Source of the DNA: Cinclus cinclus
Lineage: Eukaryota > Chordata > Aves > Passeriformes > Cinclidae
Direction of reading: 5' to 3'
Length of the DNA: 64,000 nt
Assembly (NCBI RefSeq): GCF_963662255.1
Contig: NC_085052.1
Location: 17,583,151 to 17,647,150, forward strand
How positions within the stretch are numbered: position 1 is the stretch's first letter; each line of letters begins with the position of its first letter. Shown here in pieces: positions 37,401 to 52,400 of the stretch. Position numbers and translations under genes: made by a program. The notes beneath the pieces are model-generated. The model was not told the DNA's origin. It made no database searches and saw only the letters and a program-made list of their open reading frames with translations.

Positions 37401-40400
37401 TGCCAAGGAAGTACCCACACTTAAGTGTGTTGGTCATGGTGAGTTACCCTGAAGCCACAAGCACTAGACTGATGTATCCCAGTTTTTGTTGAGCAGATAT
37501 TGTGTTAGAATTTGCTTGGTTTTGTCAATTTACTGCTGTGAGCATACAAGCAGCTTGAAGGAAAGGTCTATTTACATTGAACCAACACCAGCTAAATATT
37601 GAAATAATATACAATATAGAATAAAGACATACAAAATATAAAAAGTAGGTTCTTCTGAGCTGCTAAAACCTTTCTTTGCTACCCAAATATCTGAATACTT
37701 GCATGCTCAAAAACATGTCAGTACTGTACATGAGCATTTCTTACTCCTGAAGGATTGGGCCTACTGTTCTCCTAGACATTTAAAAAAGGCCTGACAGGTA
37801 GATGGAAGCACTGCCTTGACTGGCTTGAGCATTGTGCTTGTGTTAGTCCCTGCTCCTGGTGCTCTCAGCACCCATTTCCTTAGGACCAAAATGCACCTCC
37901 TGGGAGCTGTATAGCTCCCTTGGAATGGGAGAATTTAGCTAAGGCCAAATATGAAAACTTTCCCACAGGGAGAGGCATAGTCATGTGAGTGCCATGTTGT
38001 CTCTTTCATGGTCCTTTAAAGAGCAGAGAATGAGAAGGGAGGGGCATGTCTGTGTTGCATTCAACTTCACATCATGACCCAGGGATGCACTCTCTCATCT
38101 TTTTGAGATATAAATTGGCAGTAGTTTGACCAGAAGAGCCAGAGTCTGTCCTTTAAGAGAGGCATGGAAGCCACAAAGCCACAAAAGAGCATCTTAATAA
38201 TGCTGGCTCCTAAAAGGCTGCAGTGGGGGCAGCTGCCCTTGCTCAGGACTACTGACTCAGAGGAATACAAAGTAGAAGGATTTACACAGCTCACACACAC
38301 AGCTCTCAGAGACAGGATGGTGGCTGGACTGGACCTCTGATCTGATCCCAGAAGGGATCCCTTTATGCCTGTGGCCACAATCTGACTTACACTAGGAGCA
38401 GCCGTGGCTTCTGGGGGTGAATGGTTTATTTCAGGCTTCTGGAAATAAATACAGGCATCACAAGGGAAATAAAAGTCTTCAAAGTAAAATTACTGGCCTG
38501 CTGTGTTTTTCCTTAGCAAGCTGTCTTTTGGCTGGGCTGACCACTGGAATGTGTGTTGCCCAGCATTTCTACAGCAGTTTTTTGGTGGTGTTTAATACAT
38601 TCCCCTCCCCCAAGGCTTAGCTGTGTCTTCTAGTCAAACTGCCTTTTAAAGCACAATACAGTGTATGGTGACTATCATTAGCTCTCCCAGTGTAAAAACC
38701 TGGAAACTCCACCATCTCAGCAGCACAGGTCTGTCTGAAGTGCTCATTTGAAACTCATAAACTATGTTGGTGTGGAGCCACATTTTCTTTCTTTTTTTTC
38801 TTTTCTTTAACAGTGAAGCATTACCTGGTGAAAAGCCCCCAGAACAGGTAGGACACATCTCTTTACCCTAAACCAAGGTACCAGTTCTGGATTTGTTTTG
38901 TTATTATGTATGCTGAAGAATAGGAGTAATGTTTTCAAAATGCTTATGGGAACATAAAGAGTCTCAGATCCCTGACTCATGAATGTGCTTGCTGTGCATG
39001 GAAAGGGAGACCTACCTGGGCTAGCTGTAGGTCCTGCAGGTGTTCCAGTGACAAGCCTCTCCTCAATGCTCTGAATTCCTTTCTGAAAAGCCTACTTTCA
39101 TTCTATGTGGGTTTTTGCTGTTCCCCAATACCTCATGGGATGATAATGACTTAAAGTGTCCATGCCTATAGAACAAAAAGGGGATTCCCACACACAGGAA
39201 TGGAGTGGGGTTCAAAAGCAGATTTTCAAGGCCCACAGTCTGTTCCCACCTGAAGACTCCAGGTTATGGGAGGAAGAATTCTCCTGCTGCAGTGTTAATC
39301 ACTGTCCCTTTAAATACCACCGGCTGCCAAAAGTTTTTTGATGGTGTGGCTATAAAACTGATTTCTGTTGTATGATTGTCCTCATATGTATATTGGACTG
39401 GAACTGCAGTAAAAATATATGACAAATATTTTACAAACAAAAAAGATGAAAGAGGGATGCCTCATAACAACACAGAAGCACAGCTGTTTCCCAGTTCTCA
39501 GTGACAGAAGCCATGTGGTTCTAGCCTTGCAGTTTAAATCCAATACCTCTTGGCACCACATACTGTTTCTCATATTCTCTTTAGACACTGTGGGGTTCAG
39601 TGCCAAGTATAGCACTCCCTAGATCAACCAAAGTTGATTTTTGGTGCATTCTCATGGGATTGTCATGGTATTCAATCTAACTGGCACTCAGGTGAAGTGA
39701 AATCAAAACAAATCAGCAGAGTGTTCAGGAGAGACCAATACAACCCAAAACTTTCATGTAATTCATGGATAGATCTTTGTGCTGTGACCTTGACCAGCCA
39801 GTGCACCACCCAAAAATTTAGAGACAGCTCAGTAGCCTTCATTTTTTATGGATGTTTTTGCTTTCCCCCTTCTTTACTAACTGCTGGGATAAAGTTGGAA
39901 TTACAAAAAACAAACAAAAAATAAAAAAGAATGGGGAGGGAGAGGAAATCAGAGTATATTGGTAGGGAACATAAAAAGAGAAGAAAAAAGAAACCCATCT
40001 GAAAAAATGGAGCATGGCAGTCAGATAAGAACTCATCCTACAAGCTCTGACTCTCTGGGAACAGATGATAGCAGTGATCCTGCTGCAAACACTGAACTTA
40101 GGAGGCTGAAGAGCAGGGAGAAAACAAGCCAGTGTGATTTCTTCACCATAAAACACTTTCTAGAAGTGAGAGAAATGCATGACTCTATATGGATCAAAAC
40201 ACAATTTCAGGTGTTTCAGTGTGACAAGTTATGCTAATGAAATCCTCTATCACACAAATGCATGCCTAAAGTGCATTGACTTTGGGGCTTTAAAATTAAA
40301 TAGCTATGAAAGTGTTACCAGCATCATAATTGTTATGTTTCACACTTGGTACCATTTATTTTCCACCCTCTGCTCAAAACACAAACCATCACTTTCTTTG

Positions 40401-43400
40401 AACTCATTGCTCTTCACCTGCAAATTTGTTGTCTTGGAACTTAATTCAACACATTTAGACCCAAAACCTACTGTCTAAATATCCATTACGCTAAACTGAT
40501 TAACTAATTTGCATGAGATTCTTGCCATTTAAAATTACTGCTGTGCAAAATTCAGCCTTCATTAGAGAAGCTCAACTCCAACTCCCTTAGTGATATTTCA
40601 AACACAGAGTAGAATCCACTTTCAAAATTACATTAATAGTCTGGTGTCTAAGAAATATCTGTATTCCCACTGCAGTAATACCTAAGCATCTTAAAATATT
40701 TTATGTCTTGACATCAGAATGATGTTTTTACTTTTAATTGGAATCTAAAGCACAACGGGCTAAGTGATTTGCCCCAGATTTTGCTCACAAAATGGCTGTG
40801 GTAGAAAAGAAAATTAAATCCAGATTTCCTGAGTATCACAAAACAAATGTTTAGGTTTTGGTTTGCTACTTGACCAATAACAAATTAAGGAAAAAAAATA
40901 AAAGAGTTGACCAAAACCCATTTCTTTACCACACTTTAAAAATAACTACCTAAATAAAATAGTACAGTTAATTTTAGTTTTCCAAACCACCTAATTCAAT
41001 TTTCTGGTGTTTTCTTTTCTTTAAATAACCTTCTTCATATTATTTTCCTTGTTATTGGATCATTTTACCAGTTTTCAGATCCAGAAACCCCCAGGAGGTG
41101 AAGCTTTGAAAACAGGAACATTTTTTTCTGCCTTTTATATTTGTCTTGGCCTGAACTCTCCAGTCCTTCAGTGACTGTTCTTCTGGAGATAAGTAACTGG
41201 GGTAAATTAAGTGTTTGCCTCAGAAAGCTGTCCATTTCAACACCTTGGTTCCACAGTGCCAATCTCACATTGCAGGAGCAATTCTGCCACGCAGAACCAG
41301 AAACATGTAGCTATCCCTGGCACCTTTTCACACAGCTCTCCTGTATGGAAAATATCCAAGTAACTCCCACTTCACTCAGGTGAATTTTTTGTCACCCCCC
41401 TGCAGACCTTTGACAGGAGAAAATAGCTGACTTAGATGGCAACAGGAAAAGTTCCACATCCTAGACTCTAATAAGGATAGCAAAGCCAGAATTCCAGTAT
41501 CTTCCCAGGTTTTGCAACAGCCATGACCCCCATGACCTCCAGGTACCATGATTTATTGCACACCTTCCACAGGTTACTTCCCCAAACCCTAAATACTCAT
41601 TAGATCCTTCAAGAAATGCACAATGTGACACCGTTGAAATAGAAGCCAGGTGGCTGAAGAAGGAGCTGGAGATAAAAAACTAACTTTCCTTTTAGACATA
41701 GAACAGGACAAGCTCACAAAGAGGCAGTGTTTCAGAGCCAAGGAGACTTTTCTGAGCCTCCTTGTTTGGTTTGAGGAGCTCAATTCTAAGGCAGCAAGTA
41801 TAGTTATTGTGTCTTCCAGAATTAGTTAACCCTGTGTGGCCCTGGCATTTAAAAACCTGCAAGTCTCAAATACATTTCTTTGTAGCTTCACTTTTCTTGG
41901 AAAAGCAGGAATAAGAACTAATGCAACGAATTGACACTAAACCTTTTCATATATTGTGCTTAAAGAAGTTATATTGGAACAACAGCATTTTAAGATACAC
42001 ATCTGCCTTAATGACCTTGGATTATTAAACCCAAAAACATTTACAAAAGATCATTCTCATCCCCTTGTTGGTAGTCTTTCTTCTTGGTACTTTGCTGTTT
42101 GTACCAAGGAGCCAGGGAGAACAATTTCAATTTTTTTGCTGGTTTTAAACCATTTCATCTTGATTTGTGTGTAGAAAAAATGGTTGTTGTGGGACAGGTT
42201 CATAGTAGAGCAGGCAGACTTAGAAATTGTTTCAATCCAACCCTCAGTTTACATAAAACGTGATTTATTTGCAAATCATGAACATGTTTTATTTTTTAAA
42301 CACACTTTAGAAAGTTTGGCAGCAAACCTATGTTTTTGACTGAGTACATGAAACAGAACTCAGGAAAACCAGCACCCCAGAGTCTTTTTGTACAATCCAC
42401 ACAAGTGTAAATCCAGAGTGATTTTACAAATGGTAGTGACATTCATTTGGATTTACAACTGTGTGGAATGGTAATATCTGAAATTTTGTTGTTCTTGTGT
42501 AGGCAATAGCTGAGACATCTTAACTTTCATTAAGTCTTTCGCCCAGTTTGAATATTATATTCAATTAATATAATGTTTCATTGTGCAAAAGAATCTGGAG
42601 AAGAGCAGGAGCTTGGGACAGACAATGTAAAATTCAGTGAAATAAGTGGTGTCAGTGTTACGACTATGGAGAGCCTGGTCGTGTTCCATGGTGTGGTGGA
42701 ACTCACAGCACAGAAGAGAAACCACAACCACACTGCCCCAGCCTTCCCCAGGGCGAGCCCAGGGGCACACACAGCTGAGCTACAACTGCTTACCAAGACA
42801 CCTCCATCACTGTAGTCAACCTAACTAAATAGTTCACACTCTCCCCCCAGCCCAGCTGTAAGTTAAGATTCCTTTCATTCCCACTTAAGCCAGTACAATT
42901 TTATTCCCTTTGGCTGCAAGCAAGGGGCCCCTGCAGATCAGTTACCACAGCTCAGCTGGCTCACAGTGACAATCACTGCAACTTCACTGCATATCCAAGC
43001 CCTGAATATTCAAAGTAGAATTTTTGATCTCAGCCTTTGGGAGGTGATAAGGGTAAAAAAATCCAGCCTTAAAAGACATTAAACTCTAATGGTCCAAAAC
43101 CAGAAGCTCTCTTTGATAGGAGTCTGTTTACAGTATAACTTGTATTCCTCCCTCCTAGCTGAGAGTACCTTTTCAGCACAGATGTACTGGAGAATGCCTC
43201 TTTTAGAGAGTAGAGCACAGCTTCTCGTTTTATATTCCCTAGGCACACTGAAGAAGCCAGATTTTGCAGATATGGGTTTGTGAAGTCATACTGCATGCTC
43301 TTCTAGTCCCTCAGCCAGTCTTAGTCCAGAATCTGCATCAAAGATTTTGATTTTCCATACACTTCCCACGGGAGCTTATGCACCTATTGTAATCTCTCTG

Positions 43401-46400
43401 AGCCTCTGGCCCTCGAGGGCAGGTGGGCAGAAGTTCACCCTGGGTGCAGCAGTGGGGTCATGCATGCTTTTAAGGAATAGGTGCTATGAAATGGGTCTTG
43501 TTTAAACCTGACTGTTCGTGTTTTCTATGTCAGGATGGGTGAGACTCTTTGAGTTTCTCAGCCATACTATATGGCTGAAAAAATGCAAAACCCAGATCAT
43601 TTCCAACCCCCTATAGGTTTTTTCCAACCTAAGAAGTTTCTCATTATATACCCAGATCATATTCCAGATTGTCGGGTACAGACTCCCACAGGTGGAAGTG
43701 ACGTGCTTGCATGAACTCACAGGGACAGACTTTCTTTCCCTCCACTCCCTTCATTTTCCCCTGACTTTTGGGCATGTGCTTTGCAGCTCCGGGGAGACGG
43801 TTACCAGTGTGACAAGCATGTCTCCTCTACAGCCTAACAAAGTAAAGAAAAAGAAAGAGAAAGAGAAACTGGAGCAGCCACCAGCCATCCCAGCAAAAGG
43901 TATGAGAACAGAGGCACAGAGGTATTTCAAATCCTGAGCGCAGCCATGGAGGGACAGCAGAGCATGGGACATCAGGAATCCTGCACTTTGCCACTGTCTC
44001 CCTCACTCTTTGCCCACCTGTGAGGTGGTTTGTTCTTGCTCCCATCGATGGGGGAAGGAATGCCCTGTACCTGCTGCTGGGACAGGCTGTCCCCCCGCTG
44101 CAGCTTTAGCCATTCTGAGATGCTATTCAGTGAGTCCAAGCAGGAGGTCTCAGCTCCCAATAACTGAGAGAGAGGAGCCTCTGCAGCAATATTCATCCTG
44201 CTCGAGGGAAGCCAGCCCTCTGCACCCTTAAAAACTGCCAGTGCACTTGGGATGTCAAGCAAACTGAGCAGATAAAGACCAGCCTCTTGGGGACTTCGTT
44301 TTCCAGGAGGATTTGTGACTTTGGGATCAGTGTCACAAACTCTTGGGTGTACTTTCTGAGCAACGCTGCCAGTGCTAAGCCAGTGGGAGAGAGGAGGGAA
44401 AGGACCTGAAAATTGACTGTGGGTTAGGTGACAAATGATCAGTTCTCAGGGTATACTTGCTCTAGTGTTTGCATACAAACAGCATGCCCTTCATATCAGA
44501 TTCTTTACACTTATGAATTTTTCTAATTCAAAACATTCATTATGTTTCTTTGTAAAATATTTGAAATATTGTTAATTTCACATATATACATGCATTTGCT
44601 TCTCATGTGCTATTAATATGTAATTTATAAATTGTTAATACATATACTAAAAGTGGATGATAATAATATGAAATGATCCCTTAATATTTATTTTTGTAGC
44701 TCCAATTGCCAATAATTTCCCAAAACCCAAGCTCTTGAAACCTCAAAGAAAATTGATCCTGGTGAGTAATTTTCCATGACTTATTTTCTGCATATTCTTC
44801 TCTTTCAATACAAATGCTGTAGTGTTGCCAGAACTCTAGGTTCAGATATTATAAATTGCCTTAAGAAATCATACAGGTACTTTTTTTTTTAAGTAATAAT
44901 TTTTCAAGTGATGAATTATCTTGGTTCTTTTCATTTTGAGCATTATGTTACACTGGATTATGTTTTCCAGCTAACAGTTGTCATGTCTACAAACTTGGCC
45001 TGTCCTTAAATGAAAACTGATATTCATTCTCACGTGCTTTCTGGCAGCTAGTGTTTTGGAAAAAAATACCAGTTAGTGACAGAATCATAACTGTGCTGTT
45101 CACACTTCTTTTGAGACATTTCAAGTGAGAAATGGGAAGCCTCATTATTCTGCACTTCACTGGTGTAAATCAGAAATGCCTTGAATTGCAGGAATAAGAT
45201 GCAGGATATATATAGTTCATACTAAGGAAAAAGCCCTTCATAGAACAGTTTCTCTTGGGTATGAGTTTCTGTTTGAAAAATACCCTTGCCAGACAAATCA
45301 GATGGATGGTGAGATGCTTCTCTGCTTTTGTAACAAAGCGGTGCCTGGACAAGACATCCTGTAGTAATAGAGTGACAGCATTTTACACCAACTCACTTTA
45401 GATGCCTATAGCTGTAGTGGTGTGCTATGCTCCCTGTGTGGGCAATAGAAAGAGAGATGAGTTAGTCAGACCCTGGTGCTCCTGGTATTTCAGACTTCTG
45501 CTCTGAGTTGCATTTTGGGAATCCTTTCTTCCTTCTCTGGCAATAGAGATCCCAGAGAGACCAACTCGCTCTATTTGGTGAAGGTGGGTGCCCAAAACTA
45601 TGCCACTGGAATAACTCAAATGCCATGTGATGGTTTCACTTTCAGATGAGGCTTAGAACTGGGAACCTCCCCACCAATTGTCAGTAAATAATCCCTACTT
45701 TTTACAACCCTGGATACCTGGGCATAATGCCAGGCGACTTGAGAACAGTTCAGCTAATATCTTAGGTAATTTTACTGCTTGGATATGGAGCTCATTGTTC
45801 CTCTGCTGGTCCTGCTGGGATTGCCCCTTGGCCAGACTCTGCACATACAGGTCTGGCTTTGGCCGAGGAAGAGGCAGAGTTTTACAACTCCATGTAAAAG
45901 GCCTTATGTTGACATAGGTAATTGTGGCAGGCCAAAGCTATGCTAAGAGGACAAAGACACAGAGGAGAGCATTTGGCACCAGGGGTGACAGGCACCCTTT
46001 GCTGTGCCCACGGTGTGAACCCAGGCGTCAGTACTCAGGCAGTCTTCAGCCCTCTTAGGAAAAGCTCTCACCAGCTAAAGCACTCAGACTCTTCTTGCAT
46101 GTCAATAAAGCACATCAACACATGCTGAACTTGAAGGAAATCTGTTTCCAGATACTTTTTCTTTCTGGAATAATTCCAAGGATAGCCCTCATATAGCTGT
46201 CAGTTCTTCCCTTCCTGTTACATTACACCAGCCAAGGTCCAAACACTTTGGAGGTGAGCAGGAGTAAAGAATTTTCAAATGACAAGATCAGCTTTGGCTC
46301 TCCTAGCCCAACTGAGGACCCACATGCTGCATGCAGACTGCAAACTCTGTTTTAATGCCTTGATATTGGACTTCAGTCTGGCAGCTGCTTCCATATGTTG

Positions 46401-49400
46401 CTCTCTTCCCTTTCATATTTCACCTCAGAATGCACCTGGAGAGATGTAGCAGCCCACAGAAAGTACATAATCTATGGACATGACTTAGTTTTCTAAGTTA
46501 AAAAGTGATCCAACAAATATGGACTCACCTAACAATAAAGTGCATTAAGGGACAAAGTAAACTAAACCAAAGTCAGTCTATAAGGCACATTTAGAAGCTG
46601 AACAGGGCATTTTCCAGAGCAGTTTCCCAGTTCTGTTCCTCTTGTCTCCTGTTACAGCACAGTTGTCTATGTTTTTGTATTCTCAGGAAAAAAATAATCC
46701 ATACTTTTTGCCTTTAAACTACTTTTTTACAGTGAGGAAAATTAAACTAATTGAAGTTAAATAAGTTTAAAGAAATATAAAAAATGCAGAAAATACAGAG
46801 AAAAAGACATATCAAATACATCTAAATGAAACTCTTTTTTATTTTTAGCAAACTTGTCTCCCCATTTTAATTCTCAAAAATTCTCAGATTTAAAATTTTC
46901 CATCTGCTCTGGGGCAAAAATAATTCTTAACATCCTGCCAAATCTCTGCAGGATAAAATAACCTTTTCTTTCCAACTATAATGATTGCACAGCTGGTGTC
47001 TTTACTAGATCCTTTACACTGATCGCACACATTTAACTATGCAATCTGCAAAGACAGACACAAATTGTTGAGTTTCTGGGCTACTTTTTCAGCTTCCCTG
47101 TTCAACCCAAGGAAGGGACTATATTGGGGCACCAGGAGAATATTCTAGAAAACATAAGATAACAAGCTAGAGTATAAAGGAACATTACAAAATAATTCCA
47201 GTGTTTTGGGAATTTTTTTTTTTGTAATAGCCTAAATACTAGCAAAATTATTTCCAGAGGACATACGTTTTTGGTTTCTTGAAAGATGTTTATAATAAGC
47301 TAGAGAATTTCTTTTGTTGTTAATGTGCTAGAGTGGGTTGCAGTATAATTTTACAAGAACACAATAACCTGGATAAAATATGGACATAATCTCAATGAAA
47401 ATGAAAAAAAAGAAGAGAGTGAGAGAGAGAAAGCCTAATACTAAGTTCAATTGCACAGCTCTGAGTAAAGCGATTTAAATACTCTGCTTAAGTCATATTG
47501 CTTTTGCTTTAGCCAGAATAACAATTCTATGCTCCTCCTGTTACAAAAATATTCCCCATCAGTGTCATTCTCTATTAGTATCAATGAGAAATGTGTACAG
47601 ATCAAAGGAAATAGAGATGCTGAAATGCAAGAAGGGATGTTCTTTATAGCATGCAAGAAGCACAGAGAGTCATTACAAAAAAGAAAATTCTAGGGGCCCA
47701 CAAACTCTTCTCTCTATGGGCTGTTCTGCTCTAGCCTTAAGTACTTAGCCCTTTGAGTTGGTAGAGATAAATCTTCTGCTTCCTCAACCAAATTTTCTGT
47801 CAAGTCTTTCATTGCCTCCTAGAGATGAGCTGTCATAGCCCAAGAGTGCCAGTTACAGAACATCATCTAAATGAAAAGGCTTTACTGTATTTTCATGAAA
47901 GTTTAAACCATCAATCTTAGGAGCTCCTATGTGATTCACTACAACCAATGGAAAGGATGTGACTTCAGGTTGGATAAAACCTTCAAATTCTTACTTATGC
48001 AAAATTTTTGTTGACTTCATCACTTTTAATTTTAAGGGGAAGAGTACCTGCCCAGATAGCACAGGCTATCTTCTAGGGAATCTTCTGATTCTGGCACTGG
48101 CATTCACTCATCTATATCATATAAATATCACACTTTGAAATCAGGTAAATATCTCCTGTATTACAAATTATCCCCTTGGGCTTAGTTCTTCAAACACACC
48201 CACATAGATGTCACAGTCCACAGGAGTTGGCTTTTGTTCCTACGCTGACTAACCTCTTGAATAACCTCTCTATTGAACAGAGTATATCTGGTTTCTCTTG
48301 TTCCTGTGGGACTTCTAGAGCAGAGTCCTCTCAGTGACAATAGTGCTGAGCTGTTTAAGAAGAGCATCCTTCTGCCTTCAGCTCATACAACACAGACAGA
48401 ATTGTTTATTTCAGCATGGATTGGATCACCAGTGGCTCAGGGATTATGGCTATCTAAGGCAGAGGGAAATTTCTAGCAGTCGGTATTTTGCACAACTGGT
48501 AGGATTCCTCAGTACACTTAACTGTAGGTGTAGGTACCAATGGCCTTTTCCTTGAGAAAGAAAAAGGAAGTGAAATACATCTGCTCAGTAATTTGTGAAT
48601 TCTGATGCTGGGAGCAATCAAGTCTGCCCTTCTACTCTATGACTTTAAATTAAAAGCTGTGCCACCCTCTGTTACAAGAGTTGCTTCCTCCACAACATGT
48701 AACAATGAGCAATGACTTAAGCTCCCAATTTCTTAATTATTGATTGGCATTATTGATCTCTACAGACTTCCAGTAAAGACCATACATATGACATACAAAG
48801 GAGTGTTGAACAGTTTTCCCCTTGACTCCCTGTTATTCTTTAATATTTCCATTTAGTCCTCATAATTCCTCTCTCTGTAAGATGAATAATACTTTTATTT
48901 TTTTTTTTTTGCAGTTTCTCCATAGGATGTGAGATGTCCATAGGACATTAATATCATTTGCACATTCAGGTTGACACCTGGAATTCAATATGCTAAAACC
49001 TACTGAGTTATGCTTGCTTCCCCATTCAGATTGCAGTTGCTACCTTTACCACCAAGAAGAAATAATTTGCATAAATACGTAAAATTTCTTGTTGGGTCTG
49101 GGTTGAGACTTGTGTATTTACAAAATCCTACAGCAGATGAATTTTGTGTGATGACACATTTGGAGAAACAAAAGTGTCACCAGTGAAGTGGAAACTTTTA
49201 TTTACTTTGTTGGCTTTTTTGGAATGATAAGAAAGAATCAGCCTGATTTCCAGGAATGTTGGTTTAGAATCTAGGAATAACTGCAGCTGTAAAAGCAATA
49301 GAGCATTAGGAAAGGTGAGCATGCTCTTCTCACAAAACTCATTCAATGGGACTTAAAAGTCTTCTTCGTCCCTGACTCTGTAATCATAACTTCTGTGGGA

Positions 49401-52400
49401 CTCAACAACAAAATTCAGATGCAGTAGTGAAAAATCTTAAGTTGTTGTAGATAATGTTCTCAGGGAGTATAAGAAACATTTCGTGCTCTAGGGTCTAAAA
49501 AATAGGTGTCTTAATGGGAAAAAACCCTGTCCTTTTTAACTGGTAATGCCACTAAAAGACATAATTACTCCTCTCCATATTGTCCAATGTCATATTTCTT
49601 AGCTTTGGCACTGAATGTCTCTCTTGACATTTCAGCAGTCTTATTGGCCAGTAGATAGATTTCTAGAGGATAAGTCATTTTGCAGATCTAGCTTCAGAAC
49701 TTCTGCAGAAATAATTTCTGAAGCTCCTCTGTTCCAGGAGAATCTCTGGCTTTCTGCTAGCAATCAAGTCACTGACACTGATGAACACTTGAAGCTCTTA
49801 AAAAAACTGACTTCTGAGTTATGGTACTGTCTTAATGAGGAAGTCATCCCACTGAAGTTCACAGGGTTTGAGCATTAAGTGTACCTAGGAGCATTACTGA
49901 TTTCAGCACATATTATAAAGGAAGGGGTTTTCCAATGTAGATTGAAAAGCAGGACTGTCAATAGTTAATCCTTTTCTCTCTGAAGCTACAGTGAATTTTG
50001 TCCTGCCTGACCCCATTGCCAGCATGTGCTTTCTCCAGTGTGCCCGGTGGCCCGGGCAAGGGAGTTGCAGCCCATCCACCAAGCATGCTGGATCTTTGCT
50101 TCAGCACATCCTCACTTTCACCTCCATCACTGACCCTTCAGTGATGGCCAAGCTGGCAGCCATATCCCATCCCCTCCACAGCTGTAAAAACCAGATGCTT
50201 TGAAAAGGAGATATGCAGAGGAGATGATGGTCTACCCCCTTTCCCTTAGGCTGCACTCAGCATGCAGTTTCCACCCTTCTGGGCATGCATGCAGAGACAG
50301 CCAGCAATCTCTTCTTGTGGTAACACAATCAGTTGGCTGGGGAGTCCTGTGTGGACACTTTCTGATGGAGTGTACTTAGCAGAGACACTGGATGCTTCTG
50401 AGCTGTGCCATCTGGACAGTATCTGCATTTTTTCTGTGGAGCTTTTTACCAGCTGTGACTACAAAACAGGATGTTTCTCAAACATTAAAGGAAAAAGGCC
50501 AACGAGTCAAGATTGGCTTTTGTAAGAAATGGGGAGAGAGAAAAAATGGTAGTTCCAGAGTGTGCTTGCTAAGAAGAGCTCCTTCATGGCAGTGGGGCAA
50601 GGGTGCTGGCTGGGTGCTGTGGAGTGACCTGGTGAGAAGGGAGAACTCCTAGAGGCTGGAGCAAACAAACATTAGCAGCACCTCTTGACTCTGTACCTTT
50701 CCCACCTGCACTTCCTGCAGCATCCCTGGGCACCACGTCCACCCAACAGCAGGCAAGGCTGGGCCACAGGTGGCAGATTGCCATGGACTGGTAATCACAC
50801 CAGCAAACTCTGCAGAATTGGCAGGGTTTTATCCTTGCTGTCCTAGTCCATTCACCCATGAGTGCAGGGCATGCCAGTGAGGGTGGAGTTTTATTTTCAA
50901 GTGTTACTGCAGGAAACCAGAGTTACTAAAAATACTGTGAGGCTCTGACTGGAATTTCATAATTTCAGAATCATAGAATGGATTTAGAATGTACCTTAAA
51001 GATCATCTAGCTCCAACCCCACTACCATGTGCACAATTTGGGACATGCACTTGTTAAATACAGAAAACTCAGAGCCGAAAATTCCATTTTCTCTATGTTT
51101 TCTTTCCCCCTGTGTAGAAGTCTTTCTGTATCCTATCTCAAACAAAAAATACATTACATGTGATTATCTAGACACTGAATTCAAATGGGCAATGCAGCAA
51201 CAGTTTCTAAAACATTTAAGACTGAAATGAACTGGGAAGCCAGGTCTTTTCTGCTCATTTTTGATAGTAAACTAAAAATTCTCATTGGGTTTGTCATCCT
51301 CATGATAACATGTGTGGTCATGGAACAGGGAGATTGCAGCACTCTCTAAGTGCAAGTTGGCATCAGTTGTTTTTCCAGAGAAGTTATGAGGTTATCATTT
51401 GCTAGTTTTCTTCATATCTGATTCCAAATTTGTGTAAGAATTATCTTAGTTAAAACTTCAAAAACTTTCAAGTCAGACATTGCTCACAGTAAACATTCTT
51501 GAGGCTGCCAAGAAACAAACAAACTAGCTAAGCTTGGCAGGAGCAAAATTGACATTCCTGGTAATTATGAAATAAAATTCCAAATAATTTTGATCAAAAC
51601 CCCAACCCTTCTAGTTAATTTCTAACACATTTATATAGTAGACAAACCAGATAAAAACAAAACTTTATGTACACATACTTTAGTTTCTTTTACATATTCA
51701 CATGATAGACCTTGCCAATTGCTTAATAAGAAAAATCTTCCTATAAGTGAACTCCTTTGAATAGTTGCCAATGGGAAGTCCTGTGACTGGAAGAAACTAA
51801 AATTAAACTGGAAGAAACCTGGAAGAGAAATCATTTTGCATTTGCCAGAAGATACACTGGAAAATCATAACTCTTTCTAATTTATATTTTGGCAATGTAA
51901 ATGATCCCAGGATGAGAAAACAGACATACAAGATAAATACTGTATCTAGGAATGCCACATTGGAATATAATCCTACTTGAAGAAATAATTTCAACATTAT
52001 TTTAGAACAACAGTGCAATTTTTTAGAAAAGGATGTTGATGCCCTAGAGATCCCAAAGACCTCCTAGAGGACAGGACAGAAAGAGGGGGGTGAATGGCCA
52101 GTCATTCCTTGTCTCTTCCTCTTCTGCCCTACCCTCCATCCCACCTATAGCATCAGTTATTAAAGTCACACAATTGTTCCAGAAAGGAGGTGGTGGAACA
52201 GTTCCAGGTTGACACTGCCAAGACAATATCCAATCCTAATGAGAGATGAAATTGTAAAATTACAGAGTTATTTTTTTTCCTCTGTTTGCTCAAAAAAGTT
52301 AGTTTTGGACAAACAAACCAGCAAAATTAAATTAAACATGTGGTTGATAAATGGAGAAGAGCATATGGAATAAAAACCTGGCTACCACAGGTACTTAAAG

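Noticed and set aside
43596..43650. Possible short CR1 remnant (gatcatttccaacccc)
   Set aside because: Only about 16 bp resemble CR1 and the flanks do not continue the consensus; too short to call.
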